Shown piece by piece: positions 14,067 to 20,275 of a DNA stretch of 23,731 bases (the first letter of the stretch is position 1; every line of letters begins with the position of its first letter). The DNA comes from Bacteroidales bacterium UBA1628 (GTDB lineage Bacteria; Bacteroidota; Bacteroidia; Bacteroidales; UBA932). The position numbers were made by a program, and so were the translations under genes. The stretch lies in contig DCMG01000002.1 of the NCBI GenBank assembly GCA_002321335.1, positions 1 through 23,731 on the forward strand. Direction: 5' to 3'. The notes under the pieces were generated by a model. That model searched no databases. It was not told the DNA's origin and saw nothing but the letters and a program-made list of their open reading frames with translations.

Positions 14067-15233
14067 TTGGATTTACATCGCAATTTTCTTGCCGTACTCA
14101 CGGCCTTTTCGCTTTTCACGGGTGGATTCACCGCTTTGGCGCAGAATTCCTCCTCTTCAATCAAACTGTCCACGGTCGTGCTTGATCCCGGGCACGGTGG
14201 CAAGGATGCCGGCTGCATCAGCCCCAGCGGGAAGACTATGGAGAAAACCATTGTCCTCGACATCGCGCAAAGACTTGCCGACCTGATCAAGGCCGGCTAT
14301 CCGGACGTGAATGTGATCCTTACCAGAAGCGATGACACATTTGTTACGCTTCAGGGACGCGCCGACATCGCCAACCGCAACGACGCCAACCTGTTCATAT
14401 CCATACACATCAACTCCATAGTCGGCAAACGGAACGGCCCGAACGGCTATTCCGTCCACATACTTGGGCAGTACACAAGCAAGAACAAGGATCTTTACGC
14501 AGGAAATATGGACGTGGTGCGGAGGGAAAACTCCGTAATCACTCTTGAGGACGACTACACGGCAAGGTACGAAGGCTTCGACCCGAACGACCCCGAATCC
14601 TACATATTCATGAACCTCATGCAGAACGCTTACCTCGAACAAAGCTTCAAATTCGCCCAGAAAATTGACCGCGAGATGAAAGGCGGAGCCATCCAGCACA
14701 GCAGGGGAATATCCCAGGATCCATTCTATGTCCTTTGGAGGACAGCCATGCCGGCGGTTCTCGTGGAATGTGGCTTCATGTCAAACACCGCCGACCGCGA
14801 GGCACTGATCTCCGAAAAAGGCCGGGCTAGAATCGCCTCTGACCTTTTCGACGCGTTCAAAAGTTACAAAAAGGAATATGATGGTACGGACGCTGCCCGG
14901 CAGCCTGCTTCAAAGGCAAGGCTTGAAGACACGTCTGCTCAAACAACCGTAAGCACAAGTAAAGGTAATGCCTCCAAATCGCCGGACAGCATGGAGAGTG
15001 GAGTCTTATTCGGCACTCAAATCCTTGTTTCGTCCAAGTCCATGACGGAAAACGACTCGTTTTTCAAAGGCTATAAGGTGATAAAGGTTCCGGCGGGCAG
15101 ACTGTTCAAGTACATCATTGGTTATTCAAACGACCTTGGGACAGCGAAAGAAACACACAAGGCGATAAGGCGTGATTTCAAGGATTCTTTCCTCGTAAAG
15201 ATTGAAAACGGAGTCGCGGAAAGGGTCCAGTAA
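14067..15233 (+). CDS. N-acetylmuramoyl-L-alanine amidase with C-terminal SPOR-like domain
   Basis: This enzyme cuts the bond between N-acetylmuramic acid and the peptide stem in peptidoglycan, usually for daughter-cell separation. The 388-residue product has a signal peptide (about 1-26, ending ALAQ) and an Amidase_3 domain (about 35-265). Family zinc and catalytic motifs are visible: VVLDPGHGGKDAG (first His), a Glu in MEKTIVLDIA, SIHINS (second His) and VECGFMSN (catalytic Glu). A Ser/Thr-rich linker and a SPOR-like tail follow (about 310-385, FGTQILVSSKS...YKVIKVPAGRLFKYIIG). SPOR domains bind denuded septal glycan. No ATG fits. The TTG at 14067 gives a clean signal peptide and an 18-base leader from the promoter; an upstream TTG overlaps the -7 element. 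It is divergent from lptD and upstream of dnaA. Confidence 0.93.
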   Translation: MDLHRNFLAVLTAFSLFTGGFTALAQNSSSSIKLSTVVLDPGHGGKDAGCISPSGKTMEKTIVLDIAQRLADLIKAGYPDVNVILTRSDDTFVTLQGRADIANRNDANLFISIHINSIVGKRNGPNGYSVHILGQYTSKNKDLYAGNMDVVRRENSVITLEDDYTARYEGFDPNDPESYIFMNLMQNAYLEQSFKFAQKIDREMKGGAIQHSRGISQDPFYVLWRTAMPAVLVECGFMSNTADREALISEKGRARIASDLFDAFKSYKKEYDGTDAARQPASKARLEDTSAQTTVSTSKGNASKSPDSMESGVLFGTQILVSSKSMTENDSFFKGYKVIKVPAGRLFKYIIGYSNDLGTAKETHKAIRRDFKDSFLVKIENGVAERVQ

Positions 15234-15527
15234 GTGTTTTTTCTTAATAGTCATTCAGTTAAAATAACCACATGTGTTATTTTGAAAAATTCAAAAATAT
15301 AACTTGCGTGATTTTGGGTCAATTATAAAATATTTGCATTATAAAATATTGAATATCAGAATATTCTATAATTTAATTAGTCTTTCACATTCGGTTCTAT
15401 AAGGAAAATAAAAATCAAAAACAATACAAAAAAAGATTTTTTATGAATTAATTTTCCCCCAATTTTGCACAAGCAAAAACGAAGAGGGAACAATTCTCTT
15501 ATAATTCAAATTAATTCATTTAAAGAA
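15234..15527. other. AT-rich region upstream of dnaA, possible origin or dnaA control region
   Basis: No gene is seen in these 294 bases, which are much richer in A and T than the flanking genes. Contents: a hairpin AAAATAAC/GTTATTTT (15261-15283) that may end the amidase transcript; a 13-base direct repeat ATTATAAAATATT (15322-15334 and 15338-15350, period 16); a run of GAATAT/ATATTC words (15350-15367); A-rich tracts (about 15403-15435); and a -7-like CAATTTTG (15460-15467) for dnaA. The best DnaA-box resemblance is ATAACCACA (15264-15272), 7 of 9 to TTATCCACA. No box cluster is evident, so an origin is only a suggestion from position and composition. Confidence 0.35.
15460..15467 (+). promoter_or_regulatory. 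Possible -7 element of dnaA
   Basis: CAATTTTG differs from TAnnTTTG at its first base only. It would start transcription near 15474, about 54 bases before the dnaA ATG. The TTG of an alternative upstream start at 15465 lies inside it. No spaced -33 element is seen. Confidence 0.35.
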
Positions 15528-16955
15528 ATGGCTGAACTGGAAAGACATATCTCTGTCTGGAATGAATGTCTTAGGATATTTGAGCAGAACGTTGAACCAA
15601 AACAGTTTGACGTTTGGTTCAAGACCATAGTTCCCGTTTCTCTAGAAGGCTCTACATTGACGGTCGAGGTTCCGACCGATTTTTTCAGAAGCTATCTTGA
15701 GGACGCTTTCCTTCCTATAATAAAGATGACGCTCAGAAGGGTGATAGGGCCGGACGCCAGGTTGCTCTATAGAATCCATCCTGTCCAGAAGGAACGCGCG
15801 ATGGTATTCACTGCTGCGCACGGCAATGTTCCGGAAAACAAGCCGGTGACGATAAACACATTCCAGCCGTCCGGAAATCCAAGCCCGTTCGTATTCCCGG
15901 GAATCCAGAAACTCAAGATCAACCCTAGGCTGAACCCTGCATATTGCTTTGACAACCTTATCAAAGGAGAATGCAACAAGATGGGGTACAACGCCGGAAT
16001 AAGCATATCGGACAAGCCGGGCAAGACACCGTTCAACCCTCTGTTCATCTTTGGAGGCCCCGGGCTCGGCAAGACGCATTTGGCTCAGGCAATCGGCATA
16101 GCCATACACGAAGCCTATCCAGACCTTGTCGTCCTCTATGTGACCGGCAACGAATTCAGAACCCAGTACGTCAATGCCGTCAGCGTTCAGAACAAGCTGA
16201 CCGACTTCATGGCGTTCTACATGAGAATCGACGTTCTCATCATGGATGATATCCAGGAGCTTAACGGCCCGGCATCACAGAACGCCTTCTTCAACATATT
16301 CAATCATCTTCATCAGTCCGGCAAGCAGTTGGTGTTCACTTCGGACCGCGCTCCGGCCGATCTTCGTAATTTTGAAGAGAGGCTTCTCTCGCGCTTCAAG
16401 TGGGGACTTTCCATAGAATTGTCCAAGCCTGACCACGACACAAGACTTGCCATGCTCAAAGCCAGATGTATCCGCGAGGGTGTATCAGTCAACGACGATG
16501 TGCTGGAACTTCTCGCAAACAAGATACGGTCGAACTTCCGCGAACTGGAGGGCGCTCTCATCTCACTGATAGCCAACGCCACCCTCTGTCACGAGGAAGT
16601 CACTAAAGAACTGGCGGAACAGGTCACCGGAAACATCGTCAGCGAGGATCAGAACGAGGTCTCCATCGACAAGGTTCAGGAAGTCGTCTGTGAATATTTC
16701 AACATCACACGCGAGACACTTCTTTCCAAATCCAGGAAAAGGCAGATCGTCCAGGCAAGGCAGATTGCCATGTTCATGAGCCGTAACTACATAAACGGCT
16801 GCTCCCTGTCTACAATTGGTATGGAACTTGGAGGAAAAGACCACGCCACAGTGCTGCACGCCTGCACAACGGTGTCGGATCTCATGACCACAGACAAGAT
16901 ATTCAAACAGTACGTGACCGACATCGAAAAGATGCTTGTGCCCGCGGCAAGATAA
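15528..16955 (+). CDS. dnaA: Chromosomal replication initiator protein DnaA
   Basis: DnaA binds DnaA boxes at the origin, oligomerises with ATP and melts DNA to start replication. The 475-residue product is full length. Domain I (about 1-85) opens with WNECLRIFEQNVEPKQFDVWFKTIVP. A short variable linker follows, then the AAA+ domain with Walker A GGPGLGKT (176-183), Walker B VLIMDDIQEL (about 235-244) and a sensor/arginine-finger region (LLSRFKWGL). Domain IV is the DNA-binding domain with the signature GGKDHATVLHAC close to the C-terminus. The ATG at 15528 gives the conserved start; a TTG at 15465 would add 21 atypical residues. It is preceded by a 294-base AT-rich region and followed 12 bases later by pepD, a probable operon partner. 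Confidence 0.98.
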   Translation: MAELERHISVWNECLRIFEQNVEPKQFDVWFKTIVPVSLEGSTLTVEVPTDFFRSYLEDAFLPIIKMTLRRVIGPDARLLYRIHPVQKERAMVFTAAHGNVPENKPVTINTFQPSGNPSPFVFPGIQKLKINPRLNPAYCFDNLIKGECNKMGYNAGISISDKPGKTPFNPLFIFGGPGLGKTHLAQAIGIAIHEAYPDLVVLYVTGNEFRTQYVNAVSVQNKLTDFMAFYMRIDVLIMDDIQELNGPASQNAFFNIFNHLHQSGKQLVFTSDRAPADLRNFEERLLSRFKWGLSIELSKPDHDTRLAMLKARCIREGVSVNDDVLELLANKIRSNFRELEGALISLIANATLCHEEVTKELAEQVTGNIVSEDQNEVSIDKVQEVVCEYFNITRETLLSKSRKRQIVQARQIAMFMSRNYINGCSLSTIGMELGGKDHATVLHACTTVSDLMTTDKIFKQYVTDIEKMLVPAAR

Positions 16956-16967
16956 TAAAGGTGCCAA

Positions 16968-18392
16968 ATGAATTCTGAAAAAGTACTTTCCATCTTCAAG
17001 GAGATCACGCGGATTCCCAGGGAGTCCGGACACGAAGAGCCGATGACAGCCTTTCTTCAGCGTTTCGCCGAGGAAAGGCATCTTGAATGTAAAACTGACA
17101 AGACCGGCAACGTCTGCATAGTCAAGGAAGCAAGCAAAGGCAAGGAAAACGTGCCGACGCTAGTCCTTCAAGGCCATCAGGACATGGTCTGCGAGAAAAG
17201 GAACGGCGTTCAGCATGACTTTCTCAAGGATCCGATTGAATATGTCATAGAGGATGGTTGGATGATCGCGAAGGACACGACGCTTGGCGCTGATGATGGT
17301 ATAGGTGTCGCGGCGATGCTCGCTCTTCTTGACAGTGACCTTCCGATGGGTAAGATCGAATGTGTTTTCACTATATCAGAAGAGACCGGAATGGATGGTG
17401 CTTTCGGCATGGAACCGGGCTTCTTCACCGGCAAGACACTCATCAATCTTGATTCAGAGGACGAAGGTCAGATGTTCATAGGATGCGCCGGCGGGCTTGA
17501 CACAATAGCTGTGTTCAATTACGCCCAGGAAGATTTCAAGGCGGGATTCAAGCCTGTCAGACTGGAAATCGCGGGAGCGCTCGGCGGTCACAGCGGAGAC
17601 GACATCAATAAAGGCAGGGTGAACACTGTTCAGCAGATGGCTCGCTTCCTATATTCAGAGATTTCCTACGGACTTCAGCTTGTCATGCTTAAAGGCGGCA
17701 ACAAGCCTAATGCGATCGCAAGAGAGTGTGAGGCCATCATCACGGTTCCAGACACGGAGGCCACGATCGCAAGGTTCACCGCGTTCGGTGATGATCTGAA
17801 GAATGAATATTTCAAGACGGACCCTGGCCTGGCTTTCAAAGGAGAGACGTACAGGTGCACAGAGAAACCTGTGCAGAGTGATGTCGCAAGGAGGCTGATA
17901 ATGTCTCTGTTCGCATGTCCGCACGGAGTCGAGGCAATGAGCCAGGACATTCCGGGACTCGTGGAGACATCGACCAATCTTGCGGCGGTAAGGATGAATA
18001 GACAAGGAAAGATTGAGATCATCACTAGCCAGCGCAGCTCAACAGCGTCCGCCCGAAAGATGATGGCGGCCAAAGTAGAGGCAAACTTTCTGCTCGCCGG
18101 AGCCGAAGTGACGCATCTTTCCGAATATCCCGGCTGGAAGCCGAACCTTGACTCTCACATACTTGAAGTATGTGTGGATTCGTACAAGAAACTGTTCGGA
18201 CACGAGCCTGAGGTCAAGGCCATACACGCCGGTCTTGAATGCGGCCTCTTCGGCGAGAAGTTCGGAAATCTGGATATGATTTCATTCGGACCGACACTAC
18301 GTGGAGTCCACGCTCCGGGCGAAAAGCTAGACCTTGCCTCACTCGACAAGTTCACGGATCATCTTGTCGATGTAGTCACCAATTTTAAATAA
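16968..18392 (+). CDS. pepD: Cytosolic aminoacyl-histidine dipeptidase (Xaa-His dipeptidase, M20)
   Basis: This is a cytoplasmic metallopeptidase of the M20 family (PepD / beta-Ala-His dipeptidase type) that hydrolyses dipeptides for amino-acid recovery. The 474-residue length matches PepD. Metal-site motifs are clear: LVLQGHQDMV (His70, Asp72), TLGADDGIG (bridging Asp109) and SEETGMDGA (Glu138 as base, Glu139 as ligand). GGHSGDDINKGR follows (about 205-217), the family's conserved histidine region in the lid domain. The C-terminal HAGLECGLFGEK and GVHAPGEKLDL complete the fold. The ATG at 16968 is 12 bases after the dnaA stop, so co-transcription with dnaA is likely even though the jobs are unrelated. 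A REP-like palindrome follows 6 bases after its stop codon. Confidence 0.95.
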   Translation: MNSEKVLSIFKEITRIPRESGHEEPMTAFLQRFAEERHLECKTDKTGNVCIVKEASKGKENVPTLVLQGHQDMVCEKRNGVQHDFLKDPIEYVIEDGWMIAKDTTLGADDGIGVAAMLALLDSDLPMGKIECVFTISEETGMDGAFGMEPGFFTGKTLINLDSEDEGQMFIGCAGGLDTIAVFNYAQEDFKAGFKPVRLEIAGALGGHSGDDINKGRVNTVQQMARFLYSEISYGLQLVMLKGGNKPNAIARECEAIITVPDTEATIARFTAFGDDLKNEYFKTDPGLAFKGETYRCTEKPVQSDVARRLIMSLFACPHGVEAMSQDIPGLVETSTNLAAVRMNRQGKIEIITSQRSSTASARKMMAAKVEANFLLAGAEVTHLSEYPGWKPNLDSHILEVCVDSYKKLFGHEPEVKAIHAGLECGLFGEKFGNLDMISFGPTLRGVHAPGEKLDLASLDKFTDHLVDVVTNFK

Positions 18393-18398
18393 AGTTAT

Positions 18399-18426
18399 GG
18401 TCACTTCGACAGGCTCGGTGACCGAA
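18399..18426 (+). repeat. REP-like palindrome, copy 4
   Basis: GGTCACT (18399-18405), loop TCGACAGGCTC and GGTGACC (18417-18423) pair through all seven positions with one G-T, and CGAA-type sequence follows as in copy 1. It fills most of the 45-base gap between pepD and rpe and ends 14 bases before the rpe ATG. It may affect mRNA stability or partial termination between them. Confidence 0.8.
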
Positions 18427-18437
18427 AGCACAGTAAA

Positions 18438-19088
18438 ATGGTAAAGATAGCCCCTTCAATACTTTCCGGCAATTTCCTGAATTTGGAGCCGGACATAAGG
18501 ATGGTCAATGAGAACGCCGATCTGATCCACATCGATGTGATGGACGGCAGCCTCGTCCCGAACATCTCTTTCGGCTTTCCTGTGATGGAAGCGATCGCCA
18601 AAATCGTCACCGTGCCGATGGATGTCCACTTGATGATTATCAATCCTGACAAGTACATCGACAGGTTCGCCAAATGCGGAGCTGGTCTTATCAGCTTCCA
18701 CCTTGAGGCAGCAGATCAGGCGGGAAAGAACCCTAAGGATATAATCGCACAGATCAAGGGCTGCGGAGCCAAGGCAGGGTTGGCCATCAACCCCGATATA
18801 CCTGTTGAAAGGCTATTTCCATTCATCGAGGATGTTGACTTCTTCCTGATAATGTCTGTGTTCGCCGGATTCGGAGGACAGAAATTCATCGAGGGATCCA
18901 TAGACCGGATCAAAGCCCTGAAGTCCGAGATGGACAGAAGGGGAGTCGTGAAGGACATTGAGGTAGACGGAGGAGTGTCCAAAGCAAACGCAAAGATCCT
19001 AGCTGATGCAGGAGCGACGATGCTGGTTGCAGGCAGTTCAGTGTTCAAGGCTGAAGATCCAGCAAAGGCTATTGATGAGCTTCATTAG
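18438..19088 (+). CDS. rpe: Ribulose-phosphate 3-epimerase
   Basis: Rpe interconverts D-ribulose 5-phosphate and D-xylulose 5-phosphate in the pentose phosphate pathway. The 216-residue product is full length for this (beta/alpha)8 barrel. Visible motifs are APSILSGNFLNLEPDI at the N-terminus, HIDVMDGSLVPNISFG (catalytic Asp33), MDVHLMI (His64), the phosphate-binding VFAGFGGQKF (about 141-150), and IEVDGGV, whose Asp177 is the second acid/base residue. MLVAGSSVFKA near the end completes the phosphate site. The ATG at 18438 is 45 bases after pepD, with REP copy 4 between them. Its TAG stop shares bases with the stop codon of convergent birA. Confidence 0.97.
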   Translation: MVKIAPSILSGNFLNLEPDIRMVNENADLIHIDVMDGSLVPNISFGFPVMEAIAKIVTVPMDVHLMIINPDKYIDRFAKCGAGLISFHLEAADQAGKNPKDIIAQIKGCGAKAGLAINPDIPVERLFPFIEDVDFFLIMSVFAGFGGQKFIEGSIDRIKALKSEMDRRGVVKDIEVDGGVSKANAKILADAGATMLVAGSSVFKAEDPAKAIDELH

Positions 19089-19822
19089 ATAATGTAACTT
19101 ATTTCCTTAAAGGCGAACTCAAGACGTTCGCCTTTTTCTGTTTCTAGACATAGCATTCCACGGTCTGTGACATCAACGATCCTGGCGCGTACCTTCTGTC
19201 CGGTCGAGCAGACTACATATTCATTAAATATTCCGAAGCGGTATAGTCTGCCGACATATTCATCAGCATTGTCATAGTCGGCGAGTCTATTGCATATAAA
19301 GCCGCAAAGTACTGATAATTCTGTGCGGATGTCGTATTCCTTGCCTGTGAACATTGTCATTGATGCCGGATTCACAAGTTGTGGCGGGAACTCTTTCTGA
19401 TTGACATTCAGACCGATTCCTATCACACTTGAAGCAAGGCTTGCACCTCTCAATGTGTTCTCTATGAGCATTCCGCATATTTTTTTATTTCTGACATATA
19501 TGTCATTAGGCCATTTCACAGCACAGTCGATACCTTCTGACTCCAGATAGTCGGTCACGGCCAAAGTAACGCATCGGGTGATGGCGAACTGCCTCGAAGC
19601 CACCAAAGGATGCAAACCGCCATCTCCATACTTCAGAACCATAGAGAATGTCATATTCTTTCCAGCCTCTGCCAGCCAAGAATTTCCTCTTTGGCCGCGT
19701 CCGGCCGTCTGCCGTACAGCGGCTATCACTGACAGATTGTCAAGTGCATTCTGATGTCTTATGGCTTCATTGTTAGTCGAATCCACTTCTTCCAGCCATT
19801 GTATGCAAACTTCCTCTTTCAT
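19085..19822 (-). CDS. birA: Biotin--[acetyl-CoA-carboxylase] ligase (catalytic type, no repressor domain)
   Basis: BirA activates biotin with ATP and attaches it to the lysine of biotin carboxyl carrier proteins. The 245-residue product begins directly with the catalytic domain (QWLEEVDSTNNEA). It has the biotin-binding loop GRGQRGNSWL (41-50) and KWPNDIYVRNKKICGMLIE (103-121), then a small C-terminal beta domain. The N-terminal winged helix of E. coli BirA is absent, so it should not act as a biotin-operon repressor. I chose the ATG at 19822. The frame stays open to 20152 but that would run antisense through rsfS and lacks similarity. It overlaps the rpe stop codon by four bases and is divergent from rsfS. 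Confidence 0.95.
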   Translation of the reverse strand: MKEEVCIQWLEEVDSTNNEAIRHQNALDNLSVIAAVRQTAGRGQRGNSWLAEAGKNMTFSMVLKYGDGGLHPLVASRQFAITRCVTLAVTDYLESEGIDCAVKWPNDIYVRNKKICGMLIENTLRGASLASSVIGIGLNVNQKEFPPQLVNPASMTMFTGKEYDIRTELSVLCGFICNRLADYDNADEYVGRLYRFGIFNEYVVCSTGQKVRARIVDVTDRGMLCLETEKGERLEFAFKEISYII

Positions 19823-19839
19823 TGATTCAGAATTTGTCG

Positions 19840-19855
19840 TATATTTGTATATTTG
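19840..19855 (+). promoter_or_regulatory. Tandem -7 elements upstream of rsfS
   Basis: TATATTTG occurs twice in immediate succession (19840-19847 and 19848-19855), both perfect matches to TAnnTTTG. The rsfS ATG is at 19889. A TTG at 19822-19824 is 23 bases before the second copy. The duplication could give two start sites 8 bases apart for the rsfS-ftsH-cdsA-psd operon. Confidence 0.55.
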
Positions 19856-19865
19856 AATGGTAATG

Positions 19866-19873
19866 CAAAAATA
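19866..19873 (-). promoter_or_regulatory. -7 element of birA
   Basis: On the minus strand TATTTTTG (19873-19866) matches TAnnTTTG and would start transcription about 40 bases before the birA ATG. It lies just downstream of the tandem plus-strand elements for rsfS. Transcripts in both directions would therefore overlap at their 5' ends. Confidence 0.45.
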
Positions 19874-19888
19874 TAAAACATTCTCGAT

Positions 19889-20275
19889 ATGATTACACAC
19901 GATTTGCGGGTCATGGCTGACGCTATGCTCGACAAGAAAGCCCAAAACGTCATTGACATAGACCTCAGGCCACTGGGAACCGCGATCACTGACCATTTTA
20001 TGATCTGCAACGCTGACTCCACGACCAATGTCAACGCGATAGCGGACAACGTTATCGGCAAGATGCGCGAGGAGGGCAGAAAGCCGCTTCGTACCCAAGG
20101 CATGGAAAACAATTTCTGGATAATCCTGGACTACGGAGACATCGTGGCTCACATTTTCCTGACAGAGTACCGCCAGTTCTACAGACTTGAAGAACTATGG
20201 GCAGACGCTCCGCATAAGGAGTATAAGGAAAGACGAGTACCTAAAACCAAAAAGACTGAGACAGATGCCGAATAA
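19889..20275 (+). CDS. rsfS: Ribosomal silencing factor RsfS (Iojap family)
   Basis: RsfS binds ribosomal protein L14 on the large subunit and blocks joining with the small subunit, lowering translation when nutrients are short. The 128-residue product covers the Iojap/DUF143 fold from about residue 10 to 110. It shows KKAQNVIDIDL, TDHFMICNADSTTNVNAIADNV, MENNFWIILDYGDIVAHIF and YRQFYRLEELWADAP, then a Lys-rich tail (about 110-128). The ATG at 19889 follows tandem -7 elements. Its last 11 bases overlap the start of ftsH, suggesting translational coupling. Confidence 0.95.
   Translation: MITHDLRVMADAMLDKKAQNVIDIDLRPLGTAITDHFMICNADSTTNVNAIADNVIGKMREEGRKPLRTQGMENNFWIILDYGDIVAHIFLTEYRQFYRLEELWADAPHKEYKERRVPKTKKTETDAE

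Noticed and set aside
14157..14699. 180-codon open frame antisense to the amidase
   Set aside because: It is fully inside the Amidase_3 coding region and has no family features.
15261..15283. Hairpin after the amidase as a strong terminator
   Set aside because: The stem is almost entirely A-T and the T run is part of the stem, so it is listed only as a possible transcript end within the AT-rich region.
19823..20152. N-terminal extension of birA as a DNA-binding domain
   Set aside because: The extra frame runs antisense through rsfS, has no winged-helix features, and crosses the birA -7 element. The catalytic domain begins right after the ATG at 19822.
20187..20264. Longer ftsH start
   Set aside because: The added residues are the out-of-frame reading of the rsfS end. 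The ATG at 20265 gives the normal short cytoplasmic N-terminus before the first membrane segment.
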